NCBI GenBank assembly: GCA_900468805.1
Contig: UEIF01000004.1
Location: forward strand, 143,490-207,489
DNA length: 64,000 bases
Reading direction: 5' to 3'
DNA from: Hyphomicrobiales bacterium
Lineage (GTDB): Bacteria > Pseudomonadota > Alphaproteobacteria > Rhizobiales > Rhizobiaceae
The position numbers and the translations under genes are program-made. The notes under the pieces were generated by a model, which ran no database searches, had not been told where the DNA came from, and worked only from the letters and a program-made list of their open reading frames with translations. Positions 1 through 8,923 of this stretch are shown in pieces. Each line of letters opens with the position of its first letter. Position 1 is the first letter of the stretch.

Positions 1-412
1 GGCCGCCGGAGAGTGCCGCCGGACGGCGGGCGAGATAGTCCGTCAATCCGAGGATCTGCGCCGTCTCATCGATGCGCTTGTCCTTATCCGCCTGGGAGAG
101 CTTCGCGGTGTAGAGACCGAAGCCGATATTCTGGCGCACGCTCATGTGCGGATAGATGGCGTAATTCTGGAACACCATCGCGATGTTGCGTTGTTTCGGC
201 TCCCGCTCGTTCACCACCTCGCCGCCGATCTTCAGCGTGCCGCCGGAAATGTCTTCAAGGCCGGCGATCATGCGCAGCGTCGTGGACTTGCCGCAGCCGG
301 ACGGACCGACGAAGACCACGAATTCGCCATCGGCGATCGCGAGATCGATGCCGTGCACGACATCCAGCTTGCCGTAACGTTTGACGAGCCCCTGCAGTTC
401 GATATTTGCCAT
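1..412 (-). CDS. Sugar ABC transporter ATP-binding protein (UgpC/MsmK type), partial
   Basis: Only the first 137 codons are inside the window; the gene runs off the left edge. The visible part has a Walker A motif GPSGCGKST at residues 36-44, a Q-loop glutamine near residue 82 ([11 protein letters not shown]) and reaches the LSGG signature exactly at the edge. This is the pattern of the ATPases that energise CUT1 sugar importers. Its ATG shares one base with the TGA of the lyase gene upstream (TGATG), so it is the fifth gene of the leftward operon and is probably translationally coupled. The C-terminal regulatory (TOBE) domain expected in this family cannot be checked here. Confidence 0.9.
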   Translation of the reverse strand, partial: MANIELQGLVKRYGKLDVVHGIDLAIADGEFVVFVGPSGCGKSTTLRMIAGLEDISGGTLKIGGEVVNEREPKQRNIAMVFQNYAIYPHMSVRQNIGFGLYTAKLSQADKDKRIDETAQILGLTDYLARRPAALSGG

Positions 413-1926
413 CAGGCGGTCCCCATCAATGCCGTGAATCTGGTTTGAAGTTCCTCAGCAGCGGCGGCTTCGCGCGCTGCGTTTTCCTGCGCATCTGCGG
501 CGAATGCGGCAGCCTTTTCCTGGTAGGCTGCGAGCGCATCCGCCATCGGTGCCGGTGCGGGACCGCCGAAGCGGGCACGGACGGCAACGAAATGTTCCGG
601 CGAGACAATCTCGGCAAACTGCACCTTGTCGATGTCGGGTTTGCGGCCCGCCAGTTCCTCGAAAGCTGTGAGGAAGGGCTCGTAGCCATCATCCGAAAGA
701 CCACCGCCCTTGGCGACCACGGCACGTGCGACGGTTGCGGCAATCTCGTGCGCTTGGCGGAAGGAAAGCCCTTCGAGGCGGACCAGCGAATCCGCCAATT
801 CCGTGATGGTGATGCAGGAACGGCGGATATTGTTTGCCACGCGCTCGGGGTCGATGCTGATCTGGGAGATGAAGGCGGCCAGAAGGTCGAGTACACGCCC
901 GGCCGAGTGGAAGGCCTCATAGCCCATGCCCTGCGTTTCGCCCTCGCTATCGTTCATATCGGTGAAGGGCGTGTTGTGCATGACGTCGAGCACGGTGCGG
1001 GCACGGCCGAAGGTCTGGCTTGCCAGATGGCGCATGTGCTCGATCGGCACCGGATTGCGCTTCTGCGGCATGATCGAGGAGATCTGCACCAGCGCATTCG
1101 GCACATAGATCTGGCCAACCTCGAAGCTCGTCCAGAACTGGAAATCCTGAATCAGGCGGCCGAGATGCAGGAACATCAGTTCGATCGCGCTATAGGTCGA
1201 GGTCGTATAGTCGACCGCCGCGATGCAGCTGTAGGAATTGCGCAGCGGCGCGGCAAAGCCGAGGAGTTCGGCGACACGGGCGCGATCGATCGGGAAGCCG
1301 GACGTGGTGATCGCCGCGGCCCCCATGGGGCTCAAATTGACGATTTCGCGGGCTTCGGCAAAGCGCTCGATATCGCGGATCAGCACCTCGATCGCCGCCG
1401 AGAGATAGTGGCCGAAGGTGGTCGGCTGGGCCGGCTGGCCGTGGGTGTAGGCGACGATCAGCGTCTCCTTCTCCCAATCAGCCGTGGCGATCATCGCGTC
1501 GAGCAGCTTGCGCGCCTTGACCATCAGCGCATCGATACGCTCCTTCAGACCGAGTTTGAAAAGCGTATGGTCGATATCGTTGCGCGAGCGCGCCGTATGC
1601 AGGCGGCCGGCGATATCAACACCGATGCGGGCTTTCAACTCCTTCTCGATCAGGAAGAAGAAGTCCTCCACCTCTCCGGTATAAACGAGCTTTTCCGGGT
1701 CGATGTCGCGGTCGATCGCCTCAAGTGCACCGGCGATCTTGCCCGCCTGCTCGCGGTCGAGAATGCCGGTTTCGACCAGCATGACGAGATGAGCGCGGTC
1801 GATGCGGCGGAAGCCATCGACATGATGCGTCTTGGCGCCGTCGAAGAGCGGCTTCAGCACCGTTTCCTTATAGACCGGATCAGGAAAGACGCTTCTGTCG
1901 GCAAGGCGCGGATTGGTTTCGGTCAT
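412..1926 (-). CDS. Argininosuccinate lyase-family protein (ArgH paralog) in a sugar ABC operon
   Basis: A 504-residue member of the fumarase/aspartase superfamily, which eliminates fumarate from N-substituted aspartates or similar compounds. Visible hallmarks are HTARSRND at residues 110-117, THGQPAQP near 161-168 and the mobile catalytic loop [10 protein letters not shown] at 283-292 with its serine. It departs from housekeeping ArgH at conserved spots: HTGRSRNDQ is HTARSRNDI, and the loop is followed by V where ArgH usually has D. Housekeeping argH is normally not inside a sugar transporter operon, so this is more likely a catabolic C-N (or C-O) lyase acting on the imported compound. It lies 3 nt downstream of the permease stop. 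Substrate unknown; family assignment is firm. Confidence 0.85.
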   Translation of the reverse strand: MTETNPRLADRSVFPDPVYKETVLKPLFDGAKTHHVDGFRRIDRAHLVMLVETGILDREQAGKIAGALEAIDRDIDPEKLVYTGEVEDFFFLIEKELKARIGVDIAGRLHTARSRNDIDHTLFKLGLKERIDALMVKARKLLDAMIATADWEKETLIVAYTHGQPAQPTTFGHYLSAAIEVLIRDIERFAEAREIVNLSPMGAAAITTSGFPIDRARVAELLGFAAPLRNSYSCIAAVDYTTSTYSAIELMFLHLGRLIQDFQFWTSFEVGQIYVPNALVQISSIMPQKRNPVPIEHMRHLASQTFGRARTVLDVMHNTPFTDMNDSEGETQGMGYEAFHSAGRVLDLLAAFISQISIDPERVANNIRRSCITITELADSLVRLEGLSFRQAHEIAATVARAVVAKGGGLSDDGYEPFLTAFEELAGRKPDIDKVQFAEIVSPEHFVAVRARFGGPAPAPMADALAAYQEKAAAFAADAQENAAREAAAAEELQTRFTALMGTA

Positions 1927-1929
1927 GTT

Positions 1930-2787
1930 CTACCCCTTCAGACCGGCCAGCATAACGCCGCGCACGATGTAGCGTTGCAGCACCAGGAAGACGAGCAGCG
2001 TGGGCAATGTCGCGAGTGCCGCACCGGTCATGATCATTTCCCATTGGATGGATTGCTCGACGGCAAAGCTCGATAGCCCGACCGGCAGCGTGTAGAGTTC
2101 GCGGCTGGTGGTGACGATCAGCGGCCAGAAGAAGGCCGTCCAGTTGCCGAGGAAGGTGAAGATGGCCAGCGCCGAGAGTGCGGGTGTGACCAGCGGCATC
2201 GCCACTTTCCACCAGATCTGGAACTCGTTCAGGCCATCGATGCGGGCGGCTTCGAGAAAGTCGTTCGGGACCGTCTCGAAGAACTGCTTCATCAGGAAGG
2301 TCCCAAAGGCCGTCATCATGCCCGGAAACATGATGCCCCAGTAGCTATCCAGCCAACCGAGCTGCGCCGACATCAGGTACCAGGGGATGACGAGCATTTC
2401 CGTCGGGATCATCAGCGTCGAAAGGATCGCCAGGAAGATCAGGTAGCGGCCGCGGAATTCGAACTTGGCGAGCGTATAGCCGACGAGACTGTCGAAGAAG
2501 ACGTTCGAAAGCGTGACCGTGCAGGCAACGATCGTCGAGTTCAGGAACCAGCGCATGAAGCGGCCGTCGGAGAGGACGGTGATGTAGTTCTGCAGCGTCG
2601 GCTCGGCCGGAATGAGGCGCAGGTCATAGACCTGCCCTGCCGTCTTCAGCGAGGTCGAGAACATGAAGAGCAGCGGCGAGACCATGATGAGGCCGCCGAT
2701 GAAGAGCAGCGTCCAGATGATGATCGCGCCGGGACGGATATTGGCTTTCGGCAGCGGCGCCGCGGTATTGGTCGTCACGGCACTCAT
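1930..2787 (-). CDS. Sugar ABC transporter permease (UgpE/MalG-like)
   Basis: A 285-residue inner-membrane permease with about six hydrophobic segments and the cytoplasmic EAA loop EAARIDGLNEFQIWWKVAMP that docks on the ATPase. The second permease of CUT1 importers has this size and layout. The start at 2787 was chosen because its ATG overlaps the TGA of the other permease in an ATGA junction (2784-2787); a longer frame upstream only reads through that gene. It forms a heterodimeric channel with the product of 2784-3731. Confidence 0.92.
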   Translation of the reverse strand: MSAVTTNTAAPLPKANIRPGAIIIWTLLFIGGLIMVSPLLFMFSTSLKTAGQVYDLRLIPAEPTLQNYITVLSDGRFMRWFLNSTIVACTVTLSNVFFDSLVGYTLAKFEFRGRYLIFLAILSTLMIPTEMLVIPWYLMSAQLGWLDSYWGIMFPGMMTAFGTFLMKQFFETVPNDFLEAARIDGLNEFQIWWKVAMPLVTPALSALAIFTFLGNWTAFFWPLIVTTSRELYTLPVGLSSFAVEQSIQWEMIMTGAALATLPTLLVFLVLQRYIVRGVMLAGLKG

Positions 2788-3731
2788 TTGCGTTCCCTCA
2801 GGATCCAGAGCTGCAGCAGGGAAACGCAAAGCAGGATGGCGAAGAGCACCACGGTCTGCGCCGCCGCATAACCCATGTTGTAGGATGAAAAGGCCGTCTG
2901 ATAGATCATCAGAACCAGAGGCTTGGTCGATCCGAGCGGTCCGCCGGGATCGTTCGTCGTCATGTTGTAGACCTGGTCGAAGATGCGCAGGAATCCGATC
3001 GAGGAGAAGACGACGAGGAAGACGGTCGTCGGTTTCAGGAGCGGCAGCGTGATCTTCCAGAGGATCGGCCATTCGCCGAGTCCATCGATCTTCGCAGCCT
3101 CATAGAAGGTGCTTGGAATGGCGCGAAGGCCAGCCATGAAGATGATGATCTGGAAGCCGAGCCCCGCCCAGATGGAGGTCACCATGATCGACGGCAGCGC
3201 CTGGTCGACGGAGCGAATGAACTGCTGCTGCGGCAGGCCGATCATGCCGAGCACATCGTTGATGACGCCAATCGGGGCCGGCTGGTAGAACCAGCGCCAG
3301 ACCCAGGCCATGGCCGCAGCCGTCGTCAGGAACGGCAGGAAATAGAGCGCGCGGATCAGCCCGTGCAGGAAGCGCACGCGATCCAGGAAGAAGGCCACGA
3401 CGAAAGATATGATCAGGCTCAGCGGCGTGCCGATAATGAGATAGGTGAAGGTGTTACGGAAAACCTTCCAGAACTGCGGGTCGTTATAGAGCTTCACATA
3501 ATTGGCGACGCCGATGAATTTCGGCGGTTTCATCAGGTTCCAATTGGTGAAGGACAGGTAGAAGGCCTGCAGCGTCGGATAGAAGCGGATCACGCTGTAA
3601 AACAGGATCGGCAAGGCCAGGAATGTCCAGACCCAAACGAGGCGCTTTTGGCGCATCGTCAGCCGATCCCAGAACGATCCGGCGGGACGGCTGACAGCCG
3701 CCCCTTCCGTATTCGCGGGTGCGGAGCTCAT
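2784..3731 (-). CDS. Sugar ABC transporter permease (UgpA/MalF-like)
   Basis: A 315-residue permease. After a hydrophilic N-terminus of about 30 residues it has roughly six membrane segments and the EAA loop EAAKIDGLGEWPILWKITLP. It is the UgpA/MalF-type partner of the next gene. It starts 9 nt after the binding-protein stop with AAGGGACGG as a plausible ribosome site, and ends in a 4-bp ATGA overlap with the second permease. Confidence 0.92.
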   Translation of the reverse strand: MSSAPANTEGAAVSRPAGSFWDRLTMRQKRLVWVWTFLALPILFYSVIRFYPTLQAFYLSFTNWNLMKPPKFIGVANYVKLYNDPQFWKVFRNTFTYLIIGTPLSLIISFVVAFFLDRVRFLHGLIRALYFLPFLTTAAAMAWVWRWFYQPAPIGVINDVLGMIGLPQQQFIRSVDQALPSIMVTSIWAGLGFQIIIFMAGLRAIPSTFYEAAKIDGLGEWPILWKITLPLLKPTTVFLVVFSSIGFLRIFDQVYNMTTNDPGGPLGSTKPLVLMIYQTAFSSYNMGYAAAQTVVLFAILLCVSLLQLWILRERK

Positions 3732-3740
3732 GGCCGTCCC

Positions 3741-4997
3741 TTATTTGCTCTTGGCATTGTCGATGATTTCCTGCTCGGCCGTTGCGGCCTGGGCAATGGA
3801 ATCCTCGGGCGACTGTCCCTCGAGCAGCACGCGGTTGACCATGTCGATAGCATTCTGGCGCTGGCCAGCTTCATCGACGAAGAGCGAGGTGTGGGAGTAA
3901 GCGAGCGCCTTGAGGAACGGCGCATAGATCGGGTTCTTGAGGTTCTCGTCGGTCAGCGCGGCTTCGCGGCGAGCCGGCAGTTCGCCGACGGTGCCGAGCC
4001 AGACCTTCATGGCTTCCGGCGAGGTCACGTAAGCGAGAAACTTCTTGGAGGCCTCCAGCTTTTCGCCTGACACCTTGGCGCCGATACCGTTGGCAAAATA
4101 GCTTGCATAGTTGGAGCGCAGGCCGTCGGCATTGGCCGGCAGCTCGGTTACACCCCATTCGAAATCCTTGATGCTTCCGAAGGAGCCAAGGCGGAAAGTG
4201 CCGTCGATCGTCATCGCCGCCTTGCCGCCACGGAATGCGGCCTGGCCTTCATCCATGAAACCGGTCTGGCCGACCTTCTTTTCAGTCTGCAGGCTGGTGT
4301 AGAATTTCAGCGCCTTGACGCCCGCGTCGCTGTTGTAGGTCACCTTGGAATAGTCTGCCGTGTAAGGCTCGCCGCCATACTGGCGGATCAGCACTTCACG
4401 CCACCACTGGTGATCCTGGCCGCCCATGTCGAGCGTCGTGCCTTCGACGGCAATATTGCCGGCGGCATCGCGCTTTACGGTCTTTTCGGCAGCAGCCACG
4501 AATTCATCGACGGTCTGCGGCGGCTTGTTCGGGTCGAGGCCGGCTTCCTGGAAGAGCTTCTTGTTGTAGAAAAGCGCCAGCGAACGCACAGCGGTCGGCA
4601 GGCCGTAATAATCGTCACCGCGCTTCATGGCTGATACGATCGGGAAGAAATCCTTCTCGATCTGGTCATGCGGGAAGGCATCCGTCGGCAGCGGCTGCAG
4701 CAGTCCGCCGGCGATGAACTGGTCGAGCCAACCGTAGAAGAGCTGCATCACATCGGGACCGTTGCCGGCAAGATTGGCAGCAACGACGCGCGTCTGGTAG
4801 TCGGCATAAGGGAATGTCGTCTGCTTGACGGTGATGTCGGGATTGGCCTTCTCGAAATTGGCGATCAGCTGGTCCATCGCCTTGACGCGGGTGTCGTAGA
4901 CATACTGCCAATATTCGATTTCGACCGCTTGGGCGCTATTGACCGCAACCATGCTGATGCCCGCGAACAGGCCGGCAAATAAAACTCCGCGACGCAT
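3741..4997 (-). CDS. Periplasmic sugar-binding protein of CUT1 ABC transporter
   Basis: Extracytoplasmic solute-binding protein family 1 (UgpB/MalE-like), 418 residues from the chosen ATG. The first ~24 residues form a classic signal peptide (MRRGVLFAGLFAG... ending NSAQA), followed by the mature start VEIEYWQYVYD. A GGAGGG ribosome site lies about 7 nt upstream of this ATG; a longer frame back to 5042 would bury the signal peptide and is rejected. Conserved SBP features include GNGPDVMQLFYGWLDQF and a late KVWLGTVGELPARREA segment. As the first gene of the operon it delivers the unknown substrate to the two permeases. Confidence 0.93.
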   Translation of the reverse strand: MRRGVLFAGLFAGISMVAVNSAQAVEIEYWQYVYDTRVKAMDQLIANFEKANPDITVKQTTFPYADYQTRVVAANLAGNGPDVMQLFYGWLDQFIAGGLLQPLPTDAFPHDQIEKDFFPIVSAMKRGDDYYGLPTAVRSLALFYNKKLFQEAGLDPNKPPQTVDEFVAAAEKTVKRDAAGNIAVEGTTLDMGGQDHQWWREVLIRQYGGEPYTADYSKVTYNSDAGVKALKFYTSLQTEKKVGQTGFMDEGQAAFRGGKAAMTIDGTFRLGSFGSIKDFEWGVTELPANADGLRSNYASYFANGIGAKVSGEKLEASKKFLAYVTSPEAMKVWLGTVGELPARREAALTDENLKNPIYAPFLKALAYSHTSLFVDEAGQRQNAIDMVNRVLLEGQSPEDSIAQAATAEQEIIDNAKSK

Positions 4998-5182
4998 ATT
5001 ATCCCTCCATGCCGAGCCGGCCTTTATGCCGCTCGCGCTCATCTGGTTCCCCAGGGCCTTCCGCGATTTTGCCGGCGCCCCGATTTGATTCGCTCGGGAA
5101 GATGGAACTGAGGCTCCTCCTTCCTCGGCATCGCAAATGCGACCTATTCAGGCTGGTTGGGATGGAGGGCTTTGTCAATAAG

Positions 5183-5200
5183 ATAATTTAGTTTAATTAT
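5183..5200. promoter_or_regulatory. Candidate ROK-repressor operator (AT-rich inverted repeat)
   Basis: Arms ataattt / taattat (one mismatch in 7) are separated by 4 nt in a strikingly AT-rich patch of the 263-bp gap between the divergent binding-protein and ROK genes. ROK regulators such as NagC bind AT-rich inverted repeats, so this is the best operator candidate for both directions. Inferred from position and symmetry only. Confidence 0.45.
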
Positions 5201-5260
5201 TCTATTGCCCCTTTCATGATATGGGCGTTATCCATAGCGACAGAGACGGGGGGCGGAGAG

Positions 5261-6481
5261 ATGAGACGGCAATCCGGCAAGCAGCAGATCGCTATGGGCA
5301 AGAACCCTGAGCGCAGCCGCGACCACAATCGCCGTGTCGTACTGGATCTCGTGCGCATGCATGGCTCGCTCGGCCGCATGCATATCGCCAAACTCACGCA
5401 TCTGACCGCGCAGGCCGTCGCCAATATCGTCGATGAACTCGTCAGCGAAGATCTGCTGATGGAAATCGGCCGCCTGCGCTCCGGCCGGGGCCAACCGCCG
5501 ATCCAGTTTGCCGTCAACCCAGATGGTGCCGTCACGATCGGCGTCGAAATTGCCGCCGACCATATGGTGACGACGGTGCTCGACCTCTCCGGCAAGGTGC
5601 GCTCCGAGACCATAATGCCGGTGGAAAACACGAGCCCGGAGCATATCGTTCCGCTCTTTGCCGGCGAGGTGAAGAAGGTCCGCAAGCGTTTCCCCTCCAA
5701 GCTTCTCGGCATCGGCGTGGTCATGCCCGGCCCCTTCGAAATCGAGGGCATGAGCTCGGTCGGCCCGACCACCCTGCCCGGCTGGAGCAGCATCAATCCG
5801 GCCGCCATCCTCAGCGAAGCCAGCGGCGAGACCGTCATTGTCGAAAACGACGCGAACGCGGCGGCTGTCGGTGAGCGACTGTTCGGTGCGGGTCGCGCCA
5901 TTTCCAATTTCGGCATGATCTATTTCGGAGTCGGCGTCGGTCTCGGCCTCATCCATGACGGTGCGCCCTTCCGCGGCGCTTTTGGCAATGCCGGCGAAAT
6001 CGGCCATGTGGTCGTCGCCCCGCGCGGCAAACCCTGCCCCTGCGGCCAGCGCGGCTGCCTGGAGCGCTATGCCTCGCTGCATGCACTGAAGGAAAAGCTC
6101 ACCGAGGCCGGCTATGCGAATGCCGATTTCGCGGCGGTCGAGGTGCTGCACCGCAATGGTAACCCCGTTGTGAAGGAGTGGATCGCAGAGACCGCGGACT
6201 ATCTTTCACCGATGGTGGCAATGCTGGAGAACATCCTCGATCCGGAAACGGTCATCCTCGGCGGCGCCCTGCCCGATGCCGTCATCGACGAGATCGTCGC
6301 GGCCATGCAGACGCTCCCGGTCTCCGTTGCCAGCCGACGTACGCGCGCCCTGCCACGCGTCATCCGCGGTCAGACGGGCCAGCTCACCGCCGCGCTTGGC
6401 GCAGCCGCACTGCCGCTTTTCGAAGCCGTGACCCCCAAGCTCGACATTTCACCGACCGCCGTCGCCGATAACGCAGCTTAA
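5261..6481 (+). CDS. ROK-family transcriptional repressor
   Basis: A 406-residue NagC/XylR-type regulator: an N-terminal winged helix (about residues 15-75, RDHNRRVVLDLVRMHG... then TAQAVANIVDELV) fused to a sugar-kinase-like ROK domain. The ROK part has the glycine-rich VVMPGPFE segment, ENDANAAAVGE and the zinc site CPCGQRGCLE. Such proteins bind a sugar or sugar phosphate as inducer. It is divergent from the ABC operon and followed 35 bp later by the PIG-L gene, so it probably controls both. The ATG at 5261 follows a GGCGGAGAG stretch; a start at 5216 adding 15 residues is possible. Confidence 0.9.
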   Translation: MRRQSGKQQIAMGKNPERSRDHNRRVVLDLVRMHGSLGRMHIAKLTHLTAQAVANIVDELVSEDLLMEIGRLRSGRGQPPIQFAVNPDGAVTIGVEIAADHMVTTVLDLSGKVRSETIMPVENTSPEHIVPLFAGEVKKVRKRFPSKLLGIGVVMPGPFEIEGMSSVGPTTLPGWSSINPAAILSEASGETVIVENDANAAAVGERLFGAGRAISNFGMIYFGVGVGLGLIHDGAPFRGAFGNAGEIGHVVVAPRGKPCPCGQRGCLERYASLHALKEKLTEAGYANADFAAVEVLHRNGNPVVKEWIAETADYLSPMVAMLENILDPETVILGGALPDAVIDEIVAAMQTLPVSVASRRTRALPRVIRGQTGQLTAALGAAALPLFEAVTPKLDISPTAVADNAA

Positions 6482-6516
6482 GATGCGCGCCGCCGGTCTG
6501 CCCCAATGGAGGAACC

Positions 6517-8913
6517 ATGCTGACCGATCGAGACCGTATTGAGAAACAGAAGCGGAGCCTTTCGCTCACGCGGCTGCACCGGGCGCTGTCGCGCCTGACC
6601 TCGACCGTCACCATGATGAATACCGGCGCGCATCCCGACGACGAGCACAACGGCCTGCTCGCCTACCTGCGCCTCGGCCTCGGCATGCGCGTCATCGTCG
6701 CCTGCTCAACACGCGGCGAAGGCGGGCAGAATGCGCTCGGCCCGGAACGGCTCGGCGCGCTCGGCATCCTGCGCAGCCGCGAGATGGAAGAAGCTGCCCG
6801 GGAGCTCGACGGCGACGTCCACTGGCTCGGCCACGGCCCTGATGATCCGATCCACGATTTCGGCTTCTCGAAGAATGGTGACCGGACCTTCGACCGATGG
6901 GGCGAGGAGCGCATCGTGGAGCGGCTGGTGCGGGCCTACCGCGCCGAGCGTCCCGATATCGTGCTGCCGACCTTCCTTGATGTGCCAGGCCAGCATGGGC
7001 ACCACCGTGCGATGACACGGGCGGCGGAAACGGCGGTTGGACTTGCTGCCGATCCCACCGCTTTTCCCGAACATTTCGATGAGGGTCTGACGCCGTGGCA
7101 GGTCGCGAAATTCTATCTGCCCGCATGGTCGGGCGGCGGCGATACCTATGATGACGAAGTGCCGCCACCGGCCACGACGCTGCCGCTCGAAGCCACGGGT
7201 CTCGAACCTGTCAGCGGCGTCAGCTATGCCCATGTCGGCGAGTGGTCGCGCTATTACCATGCCTCTCAGGGCATGGGCCGCTGGCACGATATCGGCGACA
7301 ATGACTGGCCGCTGCATCTGAAGCTCAGCGCCGAAGGCTCGGTTAGGGAAACCTCCATTCTCGATTCCCTTCCCTCGTCGCTTGCCGGTCTGGCACGCGA
7401 AACGGAGCTGCCGCAGGCCGTTGTCGATGCATTGATGCGGGCGGATGGTGCAATCGGCAAGGCGATCGAGCGTTTTCCGGAACGATCGGCCATCGTTGAA
7501 GCGTTGCTGCAGGCGGCGCATCAGATTGAAAAGGCGCTCGAGAAAGCACCTGAAACATTCCTCGAGACGCATGGACACCGCCTGCGGCGCAAGCTGGTGG
7601 AAATCGATGCAGCGCTTTGCGAGGCCGAACAGATTTTCGTCCGGCCCGTGGCCGAACCCGCCGCGCTTTCGCCTGGTGCGTCCGGAACGCTGATCCTTCA
7701 TCTCGGCGGGAATGCGGGAACTGCCGTTGCGGACGCAGACATAAGACTGCCGGAAGGCCTTTCGGCAAACCTGAAGGAAACTTCGCCGCAGCGAATCGTC
7801 TACGCACTGACCTCGGCATCGGACGCGCCGCTCACGCGGCAGTATCAGCCGGGATGGTCGAGCCTCGGCGGCAACGGTAATGCATCAGTCGACGTCAAGG
7901 CGCAGATCGGCAGCCGTTCGGTAAGAGTGACTGTGGATCTTGAGGAGCCGCTTACAGTCGCGCCGCAGCACTCGCTGAACCTTCATCCCAATGCCATCAT
8001 CATCCCCTTGGATGGCGAGAGGTCGGAGTTGACGATCAAGGCCGCATCCGAAGGAAGCGTCGGCTTTTCCGCATCGCCCGGCTGGGCGGTCAGGCAGGCT
8101 GACGGCGCGCTTACGCTTTCACCGCCCGCCTCGATAACGCCCGGCCTCGTCACCATTTCGCCACTTGTGGACGGACAGCCGGCGATGCGCGTCTCGCCGA
8201 TCGCCTATCCGCATATCGGCCGCACGAGCTTCCGCGAGCCGGAACTGCTGCGCGTCCTGGCGCTCGATCTCAAACTGCCTGATGGCGCCAGGATCGGCTA
8301 TGTCGGCGGCGGTGCGGATCGCGTCGGGCTCTGGCTTGGCCGCATGGGGCTCGATGTCACCGAACTCGATGCGCAGGCGCTTTCCGGCGATCTCTCCCGC
8401 TTCACCACTATCGTCGTCGGCATCTTCGCCTTCGGCATCCGCAAGGATCTGGCAGCTGCAACCTCGCGCCTGCATTGCTTCGTCGAAGAGGGCGGCAATC
8501 TTCTGACGCTCTATCATCGCCCTGTTGACGGCTGGCAGCCGGACGCCACCCCGCCGAAGCGGATCGATATCGGTTCGCCCTCGGTCCGCTGGCGGGTGAC
8601 AGACCCCAAATCAGAGGTGACAATGCTGGAGCCTGCGCATCCGCTGCTGCAGGGACCGAACAGGATCACACCCGCCGATTGGGATGGGTGGGACAAGGAA
8701 CGCGGCCTCTATTTCGCCGCCCGCTGGGACGATGCCTATGTGCCGCTTCTTGCGATGCACGACCCCGAAGAGCAGCCGCTCAAGGGCGCATTGATTTCGG
8801 CTGCGATCGGCAAGGGTCGCCATACGCATACGAGCCTCGTGCTGCATCATCAACTCGACAAGCTGACATCAGGCGCGTTTCGGCTGATCGCCAATCTCGT
8901 CCAGCCTGCCTGA
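6517..8913 (+). CDS. PIG-L family zinc deacetylase with long C-terminal extension
   Basis: A 798-residue protein, far larger than a lone PIG-L/LmbE enzyme (about 230-300 residues). The N-terminal domain has the zinc motif AHPDDE at residues 38-43 and a downstream His cluster (GQHGHHRAMT), as in enzymes that remove N-acyl groups from amino sugars. The middle (about 380-560) looks beta-rich and repetitive in character. The last ~220 residues (RIGYVGGGADRVGLWLGRMGL..., then FTTIVVGIFAFG and EEGGNLLTLYH) resemble a ThuA / class-I glutamine-amidotransferase-like fold. No signal peptide, so cytoplasmic. GGAGG lies just upstream of the ATG. It probably deacylates the substrate imported by the divergent transporter. 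Confidence 0.85.
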   Translation: MLTDRDRIEKQKRSLSLTRLHRALSRLTSTVTMMNTGAHPDDEHNGLLAYLRLGLGMRVIVACSTRGEGGQNALGPERLGALGILRSREMEEAARELDGDVHWLGHGPDDPIHDFGFSKNGDRTFDRWGEERIVERLVRAYRAERPDIVLPTFLDVPGQHGHHRAMTRAAETAVGLAADPTAFPEHFDEGLTPWQVAKFYLPAWSGGGDTYDDEVPPPATTLPLEATGLEPVSGVSYAHVGEWSRYYHASQGMGRWHDIGDNDWPLHLKLSAEGSVRETSILDSLPSSLAGLARETELPQAVVDALMRADGAIGKAIERFPERSAIVEALLQAAHQIEKALEKAPETFLETHGHRLRRKLVEIDAALCEAEQIFVRPVAEPAALSPGASGTLILHLGGNAGTAVADADIRLPEGLSANLKETSPQRIVYALTSASDAPLTRQYQPGWSSLGGNGNASVDVKAQIGSRSVRVTVDLEEPLTVAPQHSLNLHPNAIIIPLDGERSELTIKAASEGSVGFSASPGWAVRQADGALTLSPPASITPGLVTISPLVDGQPAMRVSPIAYPHIGRTSFREPELLRVLALDLKLPDGARIGYVGGGADRVGLWLGRMGLDVTELDAQALSGDLSRFTTIVVGIFAFGIRKDLAAATSRLHCFVEEGGNLLTLYHRPVDGWQPDATPPKRIDIGSPSVRWRVTDPKSEVTMLEPAHPLLQGPNRITPADWDGWDKERGLYFAARWDDAYVPLLAMHDPEEQPLKGALISAAIGKGRHTHTSLVLHHQLDKLTSGAFRLIANLVQPA

Positions 8914-8923
8914 GGCGATAGGC

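Noticed and set aside
406-2076. A 556-codon open frame opposite the ArgH-like gene
   Set aside because: Antisense shadow; the minus-strand frame has the lyase signature.
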